Of a DNA stretch of 6,629 bases, positions 1-6,629 are shown in pieces. Each line of letters starts with the position of its first letter. Within the stretch, counting starts at the first letter, position 1. The position numbers were made by a program, and so were the translations under genes. Source of the stretch: JBEBBU01 sp041158225 (GTDB taxonomy: Bacteria > Pseudomonadota > Gammaproteobacteria > Methylococcales > Methylococcaceae); the NCBI GenBank assembly GCA_041158225.1, contig JBEBBU010000193.1, forward strand, positions 1 through 6,629. Direction: 5' to 3'. Under the pieces are notes generated by a model, which did not search any database, was not told where the DNA came from, and saw only the letters and a program-made list of their open reading frames with translations.

Positions 1-1092
1 ATCGCGTAGATCCTGATAGAGGTGCTGTTCTTCCTGGCTCAGTCGTTCGAGATGGCCGGTATGCTGCCGGTCTTCTTTTCCCCAGAACATGGCATGGGCT
101 TCAAGAGTGGCTTTATCCATCAGCAGTGAGATGACGTGGGGAAAATGGGCGCGCAGGCTATCCAGAATGGCAAAGCCGTGCGTATCGATATCCCCCCAGT
201 AATATAGGTCACATTTCTCCAGCCAGCGGGCTCTGGCCAGTGCATCCCAGCCATAACCTGCACCAAAGATGGCAATGGTGCCGGGCATGGGCGGCATGGC
301 GAGGAAATTGGTCTCGTTTTCAGTCACGATGACGCGCCGGATATCCATGACCAGCTGGCTGAAACTGCCTGCATCCAGCGTAAGGTCGGGGCAGGTGATG
401 CCTGCAATGAGCGTGATGTCTGGATCAAGTGGACGAAAGCGGATCCTTACCGGTTTTTCCAGAAAGCCGTAACGTCCGGCAAACTGGCTGACACCAGTGC
501 GTGAGCTATCCACCGACTCCATGGGCAGGGCCATGTCAAGGCATTCCGCCAGAATGGCGCGGTGGGTTTCAATCAGCTTGCTGTGCACACCAGGTAGATC
601 GACCTGCCTTAGATAGATGGCAGGCTTTGGATGCTCCAGCATCCAGTTGACCACCGCCAGCAGTTGCGGCCATTCATCAGCAACCTCAAGTGCCTGCAAC
701 GGACGCTTCGCCAGCCATGCCAGCAGCGCCGGACATGCTGAGCGCGTCATATCAGTCAGCGAGATGAAGCTTGACCATTCGCGTTGCTTGCCAAGCCAGA
801 GGAGCGCATCTTCCCGTGATTCAATCCAGACAGCTACAGGCAACTGCTGTACCCCCTGAACGCGGTGGCGTACTTCCTGCCATTCCAGACGGATATGGCG
901 CATAGCAGTCAGCGTCTGCGACCAGTGGCGGACGCGCTCAAAGTGATGGGTAATATCGGCAGAGCCGGGCATTTTCAGCTTGAAGCGCAGCGGAAAACGG
1001 CTGTCGCCAGTGACCGCTTCGCGTAGCAGTTCGCCGCGTTCCCACTGTTTCTGCAGTTCAGCGCGCAGGCTTTGCGGCGTGCTCCAGTTCAT
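1..1092 (-). CDS. jetD: JetD (MksG-like Toprim nuclease, DUF3322 plus DUF2220) of Wadjet, 3' end outside window
   Basis: The visible 364 residues run off the window at position 1 without a stop; family members are usually somewhat longer, so only a short C-terminal tail is probably missing. In the family JetD is a dimeric topoisomerase VI-like nuclease that binds DNA held by the JetABC motor and cleaves small circular DNA. Residues 1-190 form the DUF3322 part, a mostly helical and basic region likely to bind DNA. Residues from about 200 form the DUF2220 Toprim part. The N-terminal Toprim acidic residue lies in VTENETNFLA (256-265; E258 or E260), after a hydrophobic strand. The DxD pair lies in YYWGDIDTHGF (D301 and D303, 192-184), which is diagnostic for Toprim-type metal binding. 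The ATG shares ATGA with the jetC stop and has no Shine-Dalgarno (CCCCTGACCT precedes it), so translation is probably coupled to jetC. All visible active-site residues are present. Confidence 0.93.
   Translation of the reverse strand, partial: MNWSTPQSLRAELQKQWERGELLREAVTGDSRFPLRFKLKMPGSADITHHFERVRHWSQTLTAMRHIRLEWQEVRHRVQGVQQLPVAVWIESREDALLWLGKQREWSSFISLTDMTRSACPALLAWLAKRPLQALEVADEWPQLLAVVNWMLEHPKPAIYLRQVDLPGVHSKLIETHRAILAECLDMALPMESVDSSRTGVSQFAGRYGFLEKPVRIRFRPLDPDITLIAGITCPDLTLDAGSFSQLVMDIRRVIVTENETNFLAMPPMPGTIAIFGAGYGWDALARARWLEKCDLYYWGDIDTHGFAILDSLRAHFPHVISLLMDKATLEAHAMFWGKEDRQHTGHLERLSQEEQHLYQDLRD
1089..1092 (-). promoter_or_regulatory. ATGA stop/start overlap, jetC to jetD
   Basis: The jetD ATG (1092-1090) overlaps the jetC TGA (1091-1089). 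The preceding bases, CCCCTGACCT, give no Shine-Dalgarno, so JetD is probably made by reinitiation after JetC. This would keep the nuclease at or below the level of its motor (inference). Confidence 0.8.
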
Positions 1093-4000
1093 AGGTCAGG
1101 GGTATCGGCCCTCTCGGGAGCATCAAACCTGCCTTTGGCTTTTTCGACGAAGTATTCCTCCATGGTCAGATTGAGGATGCTGGAGGAGCGTCCACCATCA
1201 TTATGGACGAAGCCTACGCTGGATACGAACGGTTCGATGATATGAATCTTCTGCAGCGGAGTGACGATGAGCAGCTGCAGGTTCAGCTGACGGAACAGTT
1301 TGAGACCATACTGTGCCGATTCATCAGAGCCACGGCCAAACGCTTCGTCAATCACGACAAAGCGGAAACTGCGCGAGCGGATGGCGCCCCATTCCAGCCC
1401 GAACTGATAGGCGAGGCTGGCTGCCAGAATGGTGTAGGCCAGTTTTTCCTTCTGGCCTCCTGATTTTCCACCCGAATCCGAGTAATGCTCGTGTTCCGAT
1501 CCATCCTCGCGCCAGCGTTCGCTGGCAGCAAACAGAAACCAGTTACGCACATCTGTGACCTTGCCCGTCCAGCGCCTGTCCTGTTCTGTCAGTCCTTCGC
1601 GGCCACGAAAACGGTCAATGATGGTTTTGACCTGCATGAACTTGGCTTCCGAGTACTGGGCATCATCCGATCCGGTGACCGTACCTTCCGTGCAGGCACG
1701 CAGTTCCTGCTGGAAGTCACGTATTTCTGCATCGGGGCTGGCCTGGAACTCCAGCACAATGTTGCGCCCCAGGTTATAGTCGATTTCTGACAAGGACTGG
1801 TTGATATGGGCGATACGTTCCCTGATGGTTTCGCGTTCCCGTGCCAGCTGGGCATTGAAGTTGGCGATTTCATTGATGGTATTGACGTTGAGCAGTTCCT
1901 TGAAGCGCGTGACAAAGCGTGGCAGATCATCCCGGTTCAGCTGGGCCAGCAGATTTTCGTATTCGAAAGCGGCTTCCAGACTGGCATCAAACTCGGCAGT
2001 TTCAAGCTTGAAAGCTTCCTTGAAGGAAGACATGGCATTGATTATGTTGACGACCAGGTTGCGGATCTTTTTGTCTTCGGCGTCGATTCTGTCCTGCAGA
2101 ACATGACGCATCTCCTGTTCGCGCTGGTCACAGGATTCAACGGTCAGCAGCTGCTCTCCCATCAGTTTGTCACGCAGAAGGTTCAGGGTGGCTGTCAGAT
2201 CCTGGCTGATGACGGCCTCCTGAGTACGCTGCAGGGTTTCCTGACGCAGTGCCATGGCATCGGTCTGCCGCTGCTCCAGCTTCGAGCGCCTATCCCTTGC
2301 TTTCTGCAACTGATCATCCAGTCTCTGGAAGCCAGACTGCATTTCCCGCAGACGCTTGTTCAGCTGTTGCAGAATATCGGAGGCCTGCTCCAGTGTCAGC
2401 CGCTCGGCTTCCAGAGCGGCAATTTCCATGGCAAGACCTGACCAGTCAATGTCCTCGAAGCTGCTGAACTCTTCGAGTCGTGTCAGGGCATCCAGACGCA
2501 CCTGACCCTGCCGGCGTTCTGTCTCAATCACAGCGATCTGGCCGGCTATACCGGCAAGCCTGCTTTCCAGTTGCTGGCGTCTCGCTTCCAGGGCCGCCAG
2601 TTTGGCCGTATTGCTCCAGCCAAGTACATAGCGACTGCGATCATCAATACGATGACGGTCATCCTTCTCATGCCGTCCGCTGGGATCCTTGATCTGTCCG
2701 CTGAGGGTCATGGCGCGGTTTTCCCTGCGGAACTGTTCCTGGGTAGCGCAGCAGGCCACATCAAAACGGTGGCCAAGCTCGCGTTCCAGCCAGTCATAGT
2801 GGGGCGAATCCGGTTTGATCGCCAGTTTGCGCACCAGTGAATCCGGATGAAGTGAGGGCAGGTCAGTGCTCTTGCGTGTACGCACATGAAAATATACCAG
2901 ACGTCCACGCAGGTGGCTGCCATCGACCCATTCGGCGACCGCGCGGTAATGCTGGTCAGGTACCAGCAGGGACAGCCCGAATCCACGCAGCAGGCGTTCA
3001 GCTGCACCTTCCCAGTCGCGTTCTTCTTCGCGGATCTGGATCAGTTCACCGGCAAAGGGCATGGCCTCGATATCCAGGCCAAGCGCTTCACAAAGGGCGG
3101 CACGAATCTGGATCTGCTGGTCATCAATATTGCTGCGCCGCCGTTTCAGGCTGCTGATTTCAGCACTCAGCTGTTCGTGTTCCTGCCGGCCCTGACGCAG
3201 GGTGACCGCCTGTTCGGTCAGGGTGTTCTGCAGGTCAGCATCCTGCTGCTGCACATCCTCACGCCAGCCGATGAAACGGTTTTTCTGGTTGATGAAATCG
3301 TCCTGGTCCCGGGCCACGCTTTCATTGAGTACAGCTGCCAGGGCTTCGTAACGTGAGGCCCTGTTTTTGCGGCTGTCCCTGAGCTGCTCCTTGCGCCGGA
3401 TCTCGGCAGCCAGCCTTTCCAGGCTGTCGCCGCCGTTATCGTGGATAGCCTGTTTCAGTGCGTCCATCTGCTCGTACATGTCATGCCGCGAGGCATCCAG
3501 TTTCACGACATGGGCACCGGCTTTTTCCAGATCATTCCCGATCTGTTCAAGCCGCGCATCAAGCAGTTCAAGCTTGATAGCGGAAATATAGGCGCGTAGA
3601 TGCTCCCTGCAAAAGCGCAGATGTGCCACTTCGGCGGTATATTCGTGATAGCGTTTGCAGTCGGCGATCAGCGGCGTCAGCCGCTCGACCTGCTGCTGTG
3701 CCTTGAGCACGGACTGGTGGGCGCGGTTAAGATCATCAAAATGGGCGATGAGGGCATCAATACGTGGTGCTACATCGAAGGCTTCCAGCATGTGACTGCG
3801 CACAAACTCTGTAAGGTTACCCACCGATTTCATGGATACGGTCTGATGGAACAGTTCCAGCGCCTGGTCGTTATCGATACCGAAGCGTCTCTTGAACCAG
3901 GCGCAGTAGGGAGGATAAGTGTCATGAATATCCGCACCAGCACTACGCAGGCGTTTCTTCAGGGCATTCATGTCACTGCCGAAATTACCGAAGTCGGCTG

Positions 4001-4490
4001 TGATCGACAGACTGCGTTCTGCACCCAGAAAGAAGCGGGCCGGTTGCGCCTGGGCGTCTTTCATCCAGAAAACCTGTGCCAGACTGACGGTCTGGCTATA
4101 GCCTTCATTATGAAAAACCCCCAGTAGTACTGAATACTGGCTGGTATTACGCAGCGACACCGGTCTGGCTGTGCCGGTCACTTCGTTACGTTCGGACTTG
4201 TAGTGACCCAGTACGTAGGAGCGCAGACTGCGCTCCCTGCTGTCTGCACCGGCAGCCTTGTTATAGGCAATCCGGTGAGCAGGAATCAGCAGGGTGGTGA
4301 GGGCATCCACGACGGTAGACTTGCCAGATCCGATATCGCCGGTCAGCAGACAGTTCTTGCCATCCAGTTGCAGTGTCCAGACCAGACCATCAAAAGTGCC
4401 CCAGTTGTAGATTTCCAGCCGGCTTAGTCGGTAACCACTCAGGGCATCATCACCGCTGAAGTCGAGCTGCATGGATTGTACTTCAGTCAC
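1089..4490 (-). CDS. jetC: JetC (MksB-like SMC ATPase, COG4913) of Wadjet
   Basis: This is the SMC-like motor ATPase of Wadjet, 1133 residues from the chosen GTG. It hydrolyses ATP to extrude DNA loops with JetA and JetB in the cytoplasm. The N-terminal head has a Walker A GDIGSGKST at 51-59 (4340-4314). A first coiled-coil arm spans roughly 255-450. A globular middle region follows, with FAGELIQI near 478, the segment WEGAAERLLRGFGLSLLVP, and a charged HEKDD...RSRYVLGW block near 600-625; these are typical of COG4913. A second arm spans about 635-915. The C-terminal head has signature SGGKSGGQKEK (from 1006), Walker B VVIDEAF with D1048 and catalytic E1049 (1349-1344), a GRGSDES D-loop, and TPLQKI near the switch region. 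All ATPase motifs are intact. The GTG is preferred because AGGAGG sits six bases upstream; an ATG six codons downstream (4472) and one 30 codons upstream (4580, deep inside jetB) are less likely. The stop overlaps jetD by four bases. Confidence 0.95.
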   Translation of the reverse strand: MTEVQSMQLDFSGDDALSGYRLSRLEIYNWGTFDGLVWTLQLDGKNCLLTGDIGSGKSTVVDALTTLLIPAHRIAYNKAAGADSRERSLRSYVLGHYKSERNEVTGTARPVSLRNTSQYSVLLGVFHNEGYSQTVSLAQVFWMKDAQAQPARFFLGAERSLSITADFGNFGSDMNALKKRLRSAGADIHDTYPPYCAWFKRRFGIDNDQALELFHQTVSMKSVGNLTEFVRSHMLEAFDVAPRIDALIAHFDDLNRAHQSVLKAQQQVERLTPLIADCKRYHEYTAEVAHLRFCREHLRAYISAIKLELLDARLEQIGNDLEKAGAHVVKLDASRHDMYEQMDALKQAIHDNGGDSLERLAAEIRRKEQLRDSRKNRASRYEALAAVLNESVARDQDDFINQKNRFIGWREDVQQQDADLQNTLTEQAVTLRQGRQEHEQLSAEISSLKRRRSNIDDQQIQIRAALCEALGLDIEAMPFAGELIQIREEERDWEGAAERLLRGFGLSLLVPDQHYRAVAEWVDGSHLRGRLVYFHVRTRKSTDLPSLHPDSLVRKLAIKPDSPHYDWLERELGHRFDVACCATQEQFRRENRAMTLSGQIKDPSGRHEKDDRHRIDDRSRYVLGWSNTAKLAALEARRQQLESRLAGIAGQIAVIETERRQGQVRLDALTRLEEFSSFEDIDWSGLAMEIAALEAERLTLEQASDILQQLNKRLREMQSGFQRLDDQLQKARDRRSKLEQRQTDAMALRQETLQRTQEAVISQDLTATLNLLRDKLMGEQLLTVESCDQREQEMRHVLQDRIDAEDKKIRNLVVNIINAMSSFKEAFKLETAEFDASLEAAFEYENLLAQLNRDDLPRFVTRFKELLNVNTINEIANFNAQLARERETIRERIAHINQSLSEIDYNLGRNIVLEFQASPDAEIRDFQQELRACTEGTVTGSDDAQYSEAKFMQVKTIIDRFRGREGLTEQDRRWTGKVTDVRNWFLFAASERWREDGSEHEHYSDSGGKSGGQKEKLAYTILAASLAYQFGLEWGAIRSRSFRFVVIDEAFGRGSDESAQYGLKLFRQLNLQLLIVTPLQKIHIIEPFVSSVGFVHNDGGRSSSILNLTMEEYFVEKAKGRFDAPERADTPDL

Positions 4491-5148
4491 GGTCTGCCTC
4501 CTGCGATATCGGGCCTGACAGGGTGCTCTGGTAGGCTTCCAGCCGGCTGTCAAACTCGGCCAGCCATTGCGCGTCCACAAAGGCTTTCAGGATACGTCTG
4601 ACTTCAAAGCCGGCCATGCCTGCATGCTGTGCTGGCATGCCTTTGAGCCGGTGCAGAAAGCCGAGATCGACCACCTTGTTGATGGTGGCATCCATCTGGT
4701 CGATCAGCCTGGCCTCGTTGGAACTTTCAGGCAGGAATACGCGGATCAGATCGACCATGTCATCACGCGTCAGCACCAGACGGGTATCACCGCCGCCAGC
4801 ATCGGATTCGGCCAGTTTCTTGCGTAGCAGCGCCAGTAGCAGGCTGACCGGGAAGGACAGGGGGCGTCTGGCCACCAGCCGTGGCAGTGTGCCAGCTTCT
4901 GCATCTTCGTCCAGAACCTGGCGGCTCTTGAGGAATGCATAGCCTTCTGCCTCATCCAGTACCAGTTCAAGGCCGATGACCATGACATAGTCGCGAACCC
5001 GCACCTGCAGGTTCATCAGTGCTGCCCACTGGCGTTCATCATGTTCACGGTAAAGCACGCCCCTGAGCAGGGCAATCACCAGTACGGAGAGGTCATGCGG
5101 GGCAGGTGGGGAGGGTGTTGTCGTACTGTTTTCTTCTTGCATAGTCAT
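4483..5148 (-). CDS. jetB: JetB (MksE/MukE-like subunit, DUF4194) of Wadjet
   Basis: This 221-residue protein matches DUF4194 in size, position and sequence. In the family JetB is the MukE-like winged-helix partner that binds the kleisin JetA and helps contact DNA in the motor complex. The first 18 or so residues (TTTPSPPAPHD) are rich in Thr and Pro and probably disordered. A helical, winged-helix-like core follows from residue 19. Recognisable blocks are the basic/hydrophobic segment RPLSFPVSLLLALLRKKLAE (95-114), TRDDMVDLIRVFLP (127-140), VVDLGFLHRL (159-168), and the C-terminal FEVRRILKAFVDAQWLAEF (181-199), which I recognise as typical of the family. The ATG shares ATGA with the jetA stop and has no good Shine-Dalgarno, so translation is probably coupled to jetA. 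A second ATG two codons in (5142-5140) is a possible alternative start. The 3' end carries the SD of jetC and overlaps its proposed GTG start by eight bases. Confidence 0.9.
   Translation of the reverse strand: MTMQEENSTTTPSPPAPHDLSVLVIALLRGVLYREHDERQWAALMNLQVRVRDYVMVIGLELVLDEAEGYAFLKSRQVLDEDAEAGTLPRLVARRPLSFPVSLLLALLRKKLAESDAGGGDTRLVLTRDDMVDLIRVFLPESSNEARLIDQMDATINKVVDLGFLHRLKGMPAQHAGMAGFEVRRILKAFVDAQWLAEFDSRLEAYQSTLSGPISQEADRD
4497..4502 (-). promoter_or_regulatory. Shine-Dalgarno AGGAGG of jetC, inside the jetB 3' end
   Basis: The minus strand reads AGGAGG, then six bases (CAGACC), then GTG at 4490-4488. This is a full consensus at ideal spacing and is the strongest ribosome binding site at any of the four gene starts. 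It decides the jetC start: the next in-frame ATG (4472) would be 24 bases away. It also encodes the Gln-Glu-Ala stretch near the JetB C-terminus, so it is under double constraint. Confidence 0.85.
5145..5148 (-). promoter_or_regulatory. ATGA stop/start overlap, jetA to jetB
   Basis: The jetB ATG (5148-5146) and the jetA TGA (5147-5145) share four bases. No convincing Shine-Dalgarno precedes the ATG; the bases just before it are TTCATGAA. Termination-reinitiation coupling is therefore the likely way jetB is translated (inference), which would tie JetB levels to JetA. Confidence 0.8.
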
Positions 5149-6599
5149 TTCATGAAGATGATGCAGGCCAGTTTGACAGAGCGTTGCACCGTTTCACCAC
5201 TGGCAGACAGTGATGGCCATGCTATGGTTTCTGGTCTGTTGTGGTCAATAGCCATGCTGAAAGTATCCGCACCCAGCTGGAGGTAGGTAACGATCTCGGC
5301 AAGGCCATGCTGTAACGGTTGCGTGGCGACAAGTTCACCCAGCGTAATCTGCGATCTGTCCTGCAGGGCATGGCGTATGTGACGGGTCAGACGACCCTTG
5401 TCAACTATGATCTGGTCGAACAGGGCCGAGGGGATGGCATCACTTTTACCGGCATGCAGTCTGACATTTTCGATCACGGTTTTGGCCGCGGGGGTGTACA
5501 GGGGGCGTTCCATGGCGAGTTCAATATCCGCCCTGAATCCGGCCAGTGCCGTGATGCTGCCGGAAGGTGGTTGCCCACGCACTGCAAGTGTCCTGCTTTC
5601 AATGCTATGCAGCAGATCCATGATGCGACGGTTTTCCAGCCATGCCTGGTCATCCAGAAAGCGGCGTAACTGATGGGAAAGAGCGGCAACCGTACGCTGT
5701 GTATGTTCGCCGGCTTCCATCCAGTCATAGTGCACACGTCGGGTACGGGCATCGGGCTTCAGGTCGGTGATGGCCGGCAGCGACAGCACCCGCTCGAGCA
5801 GTTCGCCCAGTTCTTCCTGACGGCGGCTGGATAGCAGGAAATCCCAGAAGGCGCGGAAACTTTTGCCCTGATCAGAGTCAGCAATGGCATCGCGTTCACC
5901 CATGATACTTTCCAGCAGATCACCTTTGCTGCCTTCCCACAGCGCGATGCGTTCACGTACACTACGGTCCAGCTTGCGGAAGTTATGTTCTACCTCACGG
6001 AAATCAGCCAGCAGTTCTCTTGCGCCCTGATTAAACTGCTGGAAGCGGTCTTTCAGGGCTGTATCGTCGAGAAGCACGATTTCCCCCGCTTCTACGCGGG
6101 CAATTTCTTCGTCAATCTCGTCGCGCTTCTTTTTCAGTTCAGCCAGGCGTACGGCGGGATCAGCCTCGCTGCCCTCACTCATCTGTTTGAGAAGGTCAAA
6201 CAGGGTCAGAAGACGGGATTCGGTGCCAATGAACTGTCGTTCTGACAGCTGGGTCAGCCAGGTAATGGCTTTTTCGGTAGCCGGGGTCATATCAAACTGG
6301 GCTTCATCCGTGCCTGGTTTGTAGAATTTGCGCAGCCAGCCTTTGTCCGGGTCTGCCCATTCATTGAGATAGTCCAGTGCGTGTCTGGGAAATGCCCTGT
6401 CACCCTGATGCAGGCGGACGGCATAGAGTTCATCTTCCAGCGCTTCCACAAGATCTGCAGCCGACATGCCTCTGACATTCGGCACGACGAAGACCCGGTG
6501 CAGAAAGGCGGCAATCAGGGGGGCGTGATCTGAACGCAGAAGCTTCCAGGCTGGATGATGCTGGCGCAGACTGTCGAGTGTGCTGAAGTCAAGTGTCAT
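5145..6599 (-). CDS. jetA: JetA (MksF-like kleisin subunit, DUF3375) of a type I Wadjet system
   Basis: This 484-residue protein is the first gene of the operon and is of the usual size for DUF3375 proteins. In the family JetA is the kleisin-like subunit that bridges the JetC ATPase heads and binds JetB, forming the cytoplasmic DNA loop-extruding motor. The N-terminal 120 residues are helical and begin LDSLRQHHPAWKLLRS, as is common in the family. The block TESRLLTLFDLLKQM (126-140), followed by the charged helix RLAELKKKRDEIDEEIARVE (151-170), is typical of DUF3375. A long charged, coiled-coil-like stretch runs from about 181 to 275. The C-terminal block around 400-445 (GRLTRHIRHALQ, ITLGELVATQPLQHGLAEIV) is a second family hallmark and probably the head-binding winged helix (inference). 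The ATG is chosen because an in-frame TAA lies four codons upstream (6611-6609). The start has no clear Shine-Dalgarno; only a weak CAG precedes it. The stop overlaps the jetB start by four bases. No truncation or frameshift is seen. Confidence 0.93.
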   Translation of the reverse strand: MTLDFSTLDSLRQHHPAWKLLRSDHAPLIAAFLHRVFVVPNVRGMSAADLVEALEDELYAVRLHQGDRAFPRHALDYLNEWADPDKGWLRKFYKPGTDEAQFDMTPATEKAITWLTQLSERQFIGTESRLLTLFDLLKQMSEGSEADPAVRLAELKKKRDEIDEEIARVEAGEIVLLDDTALKDRFQQFNQGARELLADFREVEHNFRKLDRSVRERIALWEGSKGDLLESIMGERDAIADSDQGKSFRAFWDFLLSSRRQEELGELLERVLSLPAITDLKPDARTRRVHYDWMEAGEHTQRTVAALSHQLRRFLDDQAWLENRRIMDLLHSIESRTLAVRGQPPSGSITALAGFRADIELAMERPLYTPAAKTVIENVRLHAGKSDAIPSALFDQIIVDKGRLTRHIRHALQDRSQITLGELVATQPLQHGLAEIVTYLQLGADTFSMAIDHNRPETIAWPSLSASGETVQRSVKLACIIFMK

Positions 6600-6629
6600 G
6601 TTCTGAGTTTAGGACTTTGGCTGAAGCGG
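6600..6629 (-). other. 30-base leader or 3' end of an upstream gene before jetA
   Basis: Only 30 bases precede jetA. No -35/-10 promoter, operator or terminator hairpin can be supported. In one frame the stretch is open and would end in a TGA that overlaps the jetA ATG as ATGA, like the junctions downstream; in the jetA frame it ends in TAA at 6611-6609. Whether an upstream gene ends here or this is a 5' leader cannot be told from so short a piece. Confidence 0.3.

Noticed and set aside
1806..2441. A 211-residue open frame on the plus strand, opposite jetC
   Set aside because: It lies entirely antisense to the coiled-coil arm of jetC, has no recognisable domain, and its Gln/Leu/Phe-rich composition is what the reverse complement of a Gln/Glu/Leu-rich coiled coil yields.
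3600..4127. A 175-residue open frame on the plus strand, opposite the jetC N-terminal region
   Set aside because: It is antisense to clearly coding sequence, with no Shine-Dalgarno or family resemblance. Long antisense frames are common opposite CTG- and GC-biased genes.
1089..4490. JetC as a housekeeping SbcC, RecN, SMC or MukB protein
   Set aside because: The SGGKSGGQKEK signature, the middle-region blocks and the DUF3375/DUF4194/DUF2220 neighbours match Wadjet JetC. SbcC would be next to SbcD, and MukB next to MukF and MukE with different sequences and a longer length.
4491..4580. N-terminal extension of JetC from an ATG at 4580
   Set aside because: It would overlap jetB by nearly 100 bases, the extra residues do not resemble a JetC N-terminus, and a well-placed SD supports the GTG at 4490 instead.
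4616..4640. A short inverted-repeat-like sequence (GCATGC copies) that might be a regulatory hairpin or transposon scar
   Set aside because: It lies within the jetB coding sequence encoding Met-Pro-Ala-Gln-His-Ala-Gly-Met; the GCATGC hexamers are short and fit codon use, with no sign of an insertion or duplication.
6600..6629. A promoter -10-like TAAACT just upstream of jetA
   Set aside because: The match is poor, it lies only a few bases from the start codon, and no -35 element fits in the sequence available.

Overview
The whole window is one tightly packed operon read on the minus strand. It encodes a type I Wadjet anti-plasmid defence system (JetABCD, also called MksFEBG, or EptABCD in some literature). 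In transcription order the genes are jetA (6599 to 5145, DUF3375 kleisin subunit), jetB (5148 to 4483, DUF4194 MukE-like subunit), jetC (4490 to 1089, COG4913 SMC-like ATPase) and jetD (from 1092 to the window edge, DUF3322/DUF2220 Toprim nuclease, missing its last residues). The identification rests on gene order, sizes, the complete ATPase motif set in JetC, the Toprim acidic residues in JetD, and family-typical sequence blocks in JetA and JetB.

The packing is extreme. jetA/jetB and jetC/jetD each overlap by four bases (ATGA). jetB/jetC overlap by eight bases if jetC starts at a GTG that has an ideal AGGAGG Shine-Dalgarno six bases upstream. That GTG is a better start than the longer in-frame ATG inside jetB. 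No intergenic space exists inside the operon, so the four proteins are probably made from one mRNA with translational coupling. The promoter is not visible: only 30 bases lie upstream of jetA, and the distal end lies beyond position 1.

From what is known of the family, JetA, JetB and JetC form an SMC motor complex that extrudes DNA loops using ATP. JetD is the nuclease that cuts when the motor has processed a small closed circle, so plasmids are destroyed and the chromosome is spared. All visible catalytic residues are intact, so the system looks functional as far as the sequence goes.

The base composition is moderately GC-rich, leucine codons are mostly CTG, and the SD is a classical AGGAGG. 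This fits a proteobacterium, probably a gammaproteobacterium, but the window holds no taxonomic marker and I do not assign a genus. I found no tRNA, rRNA, CRISPR array, insertion sequence or terminator, and no stretch over 300 bases without a gene. The system is well described; what is specific here is the start-site architecture and a few protein details listed as findings.
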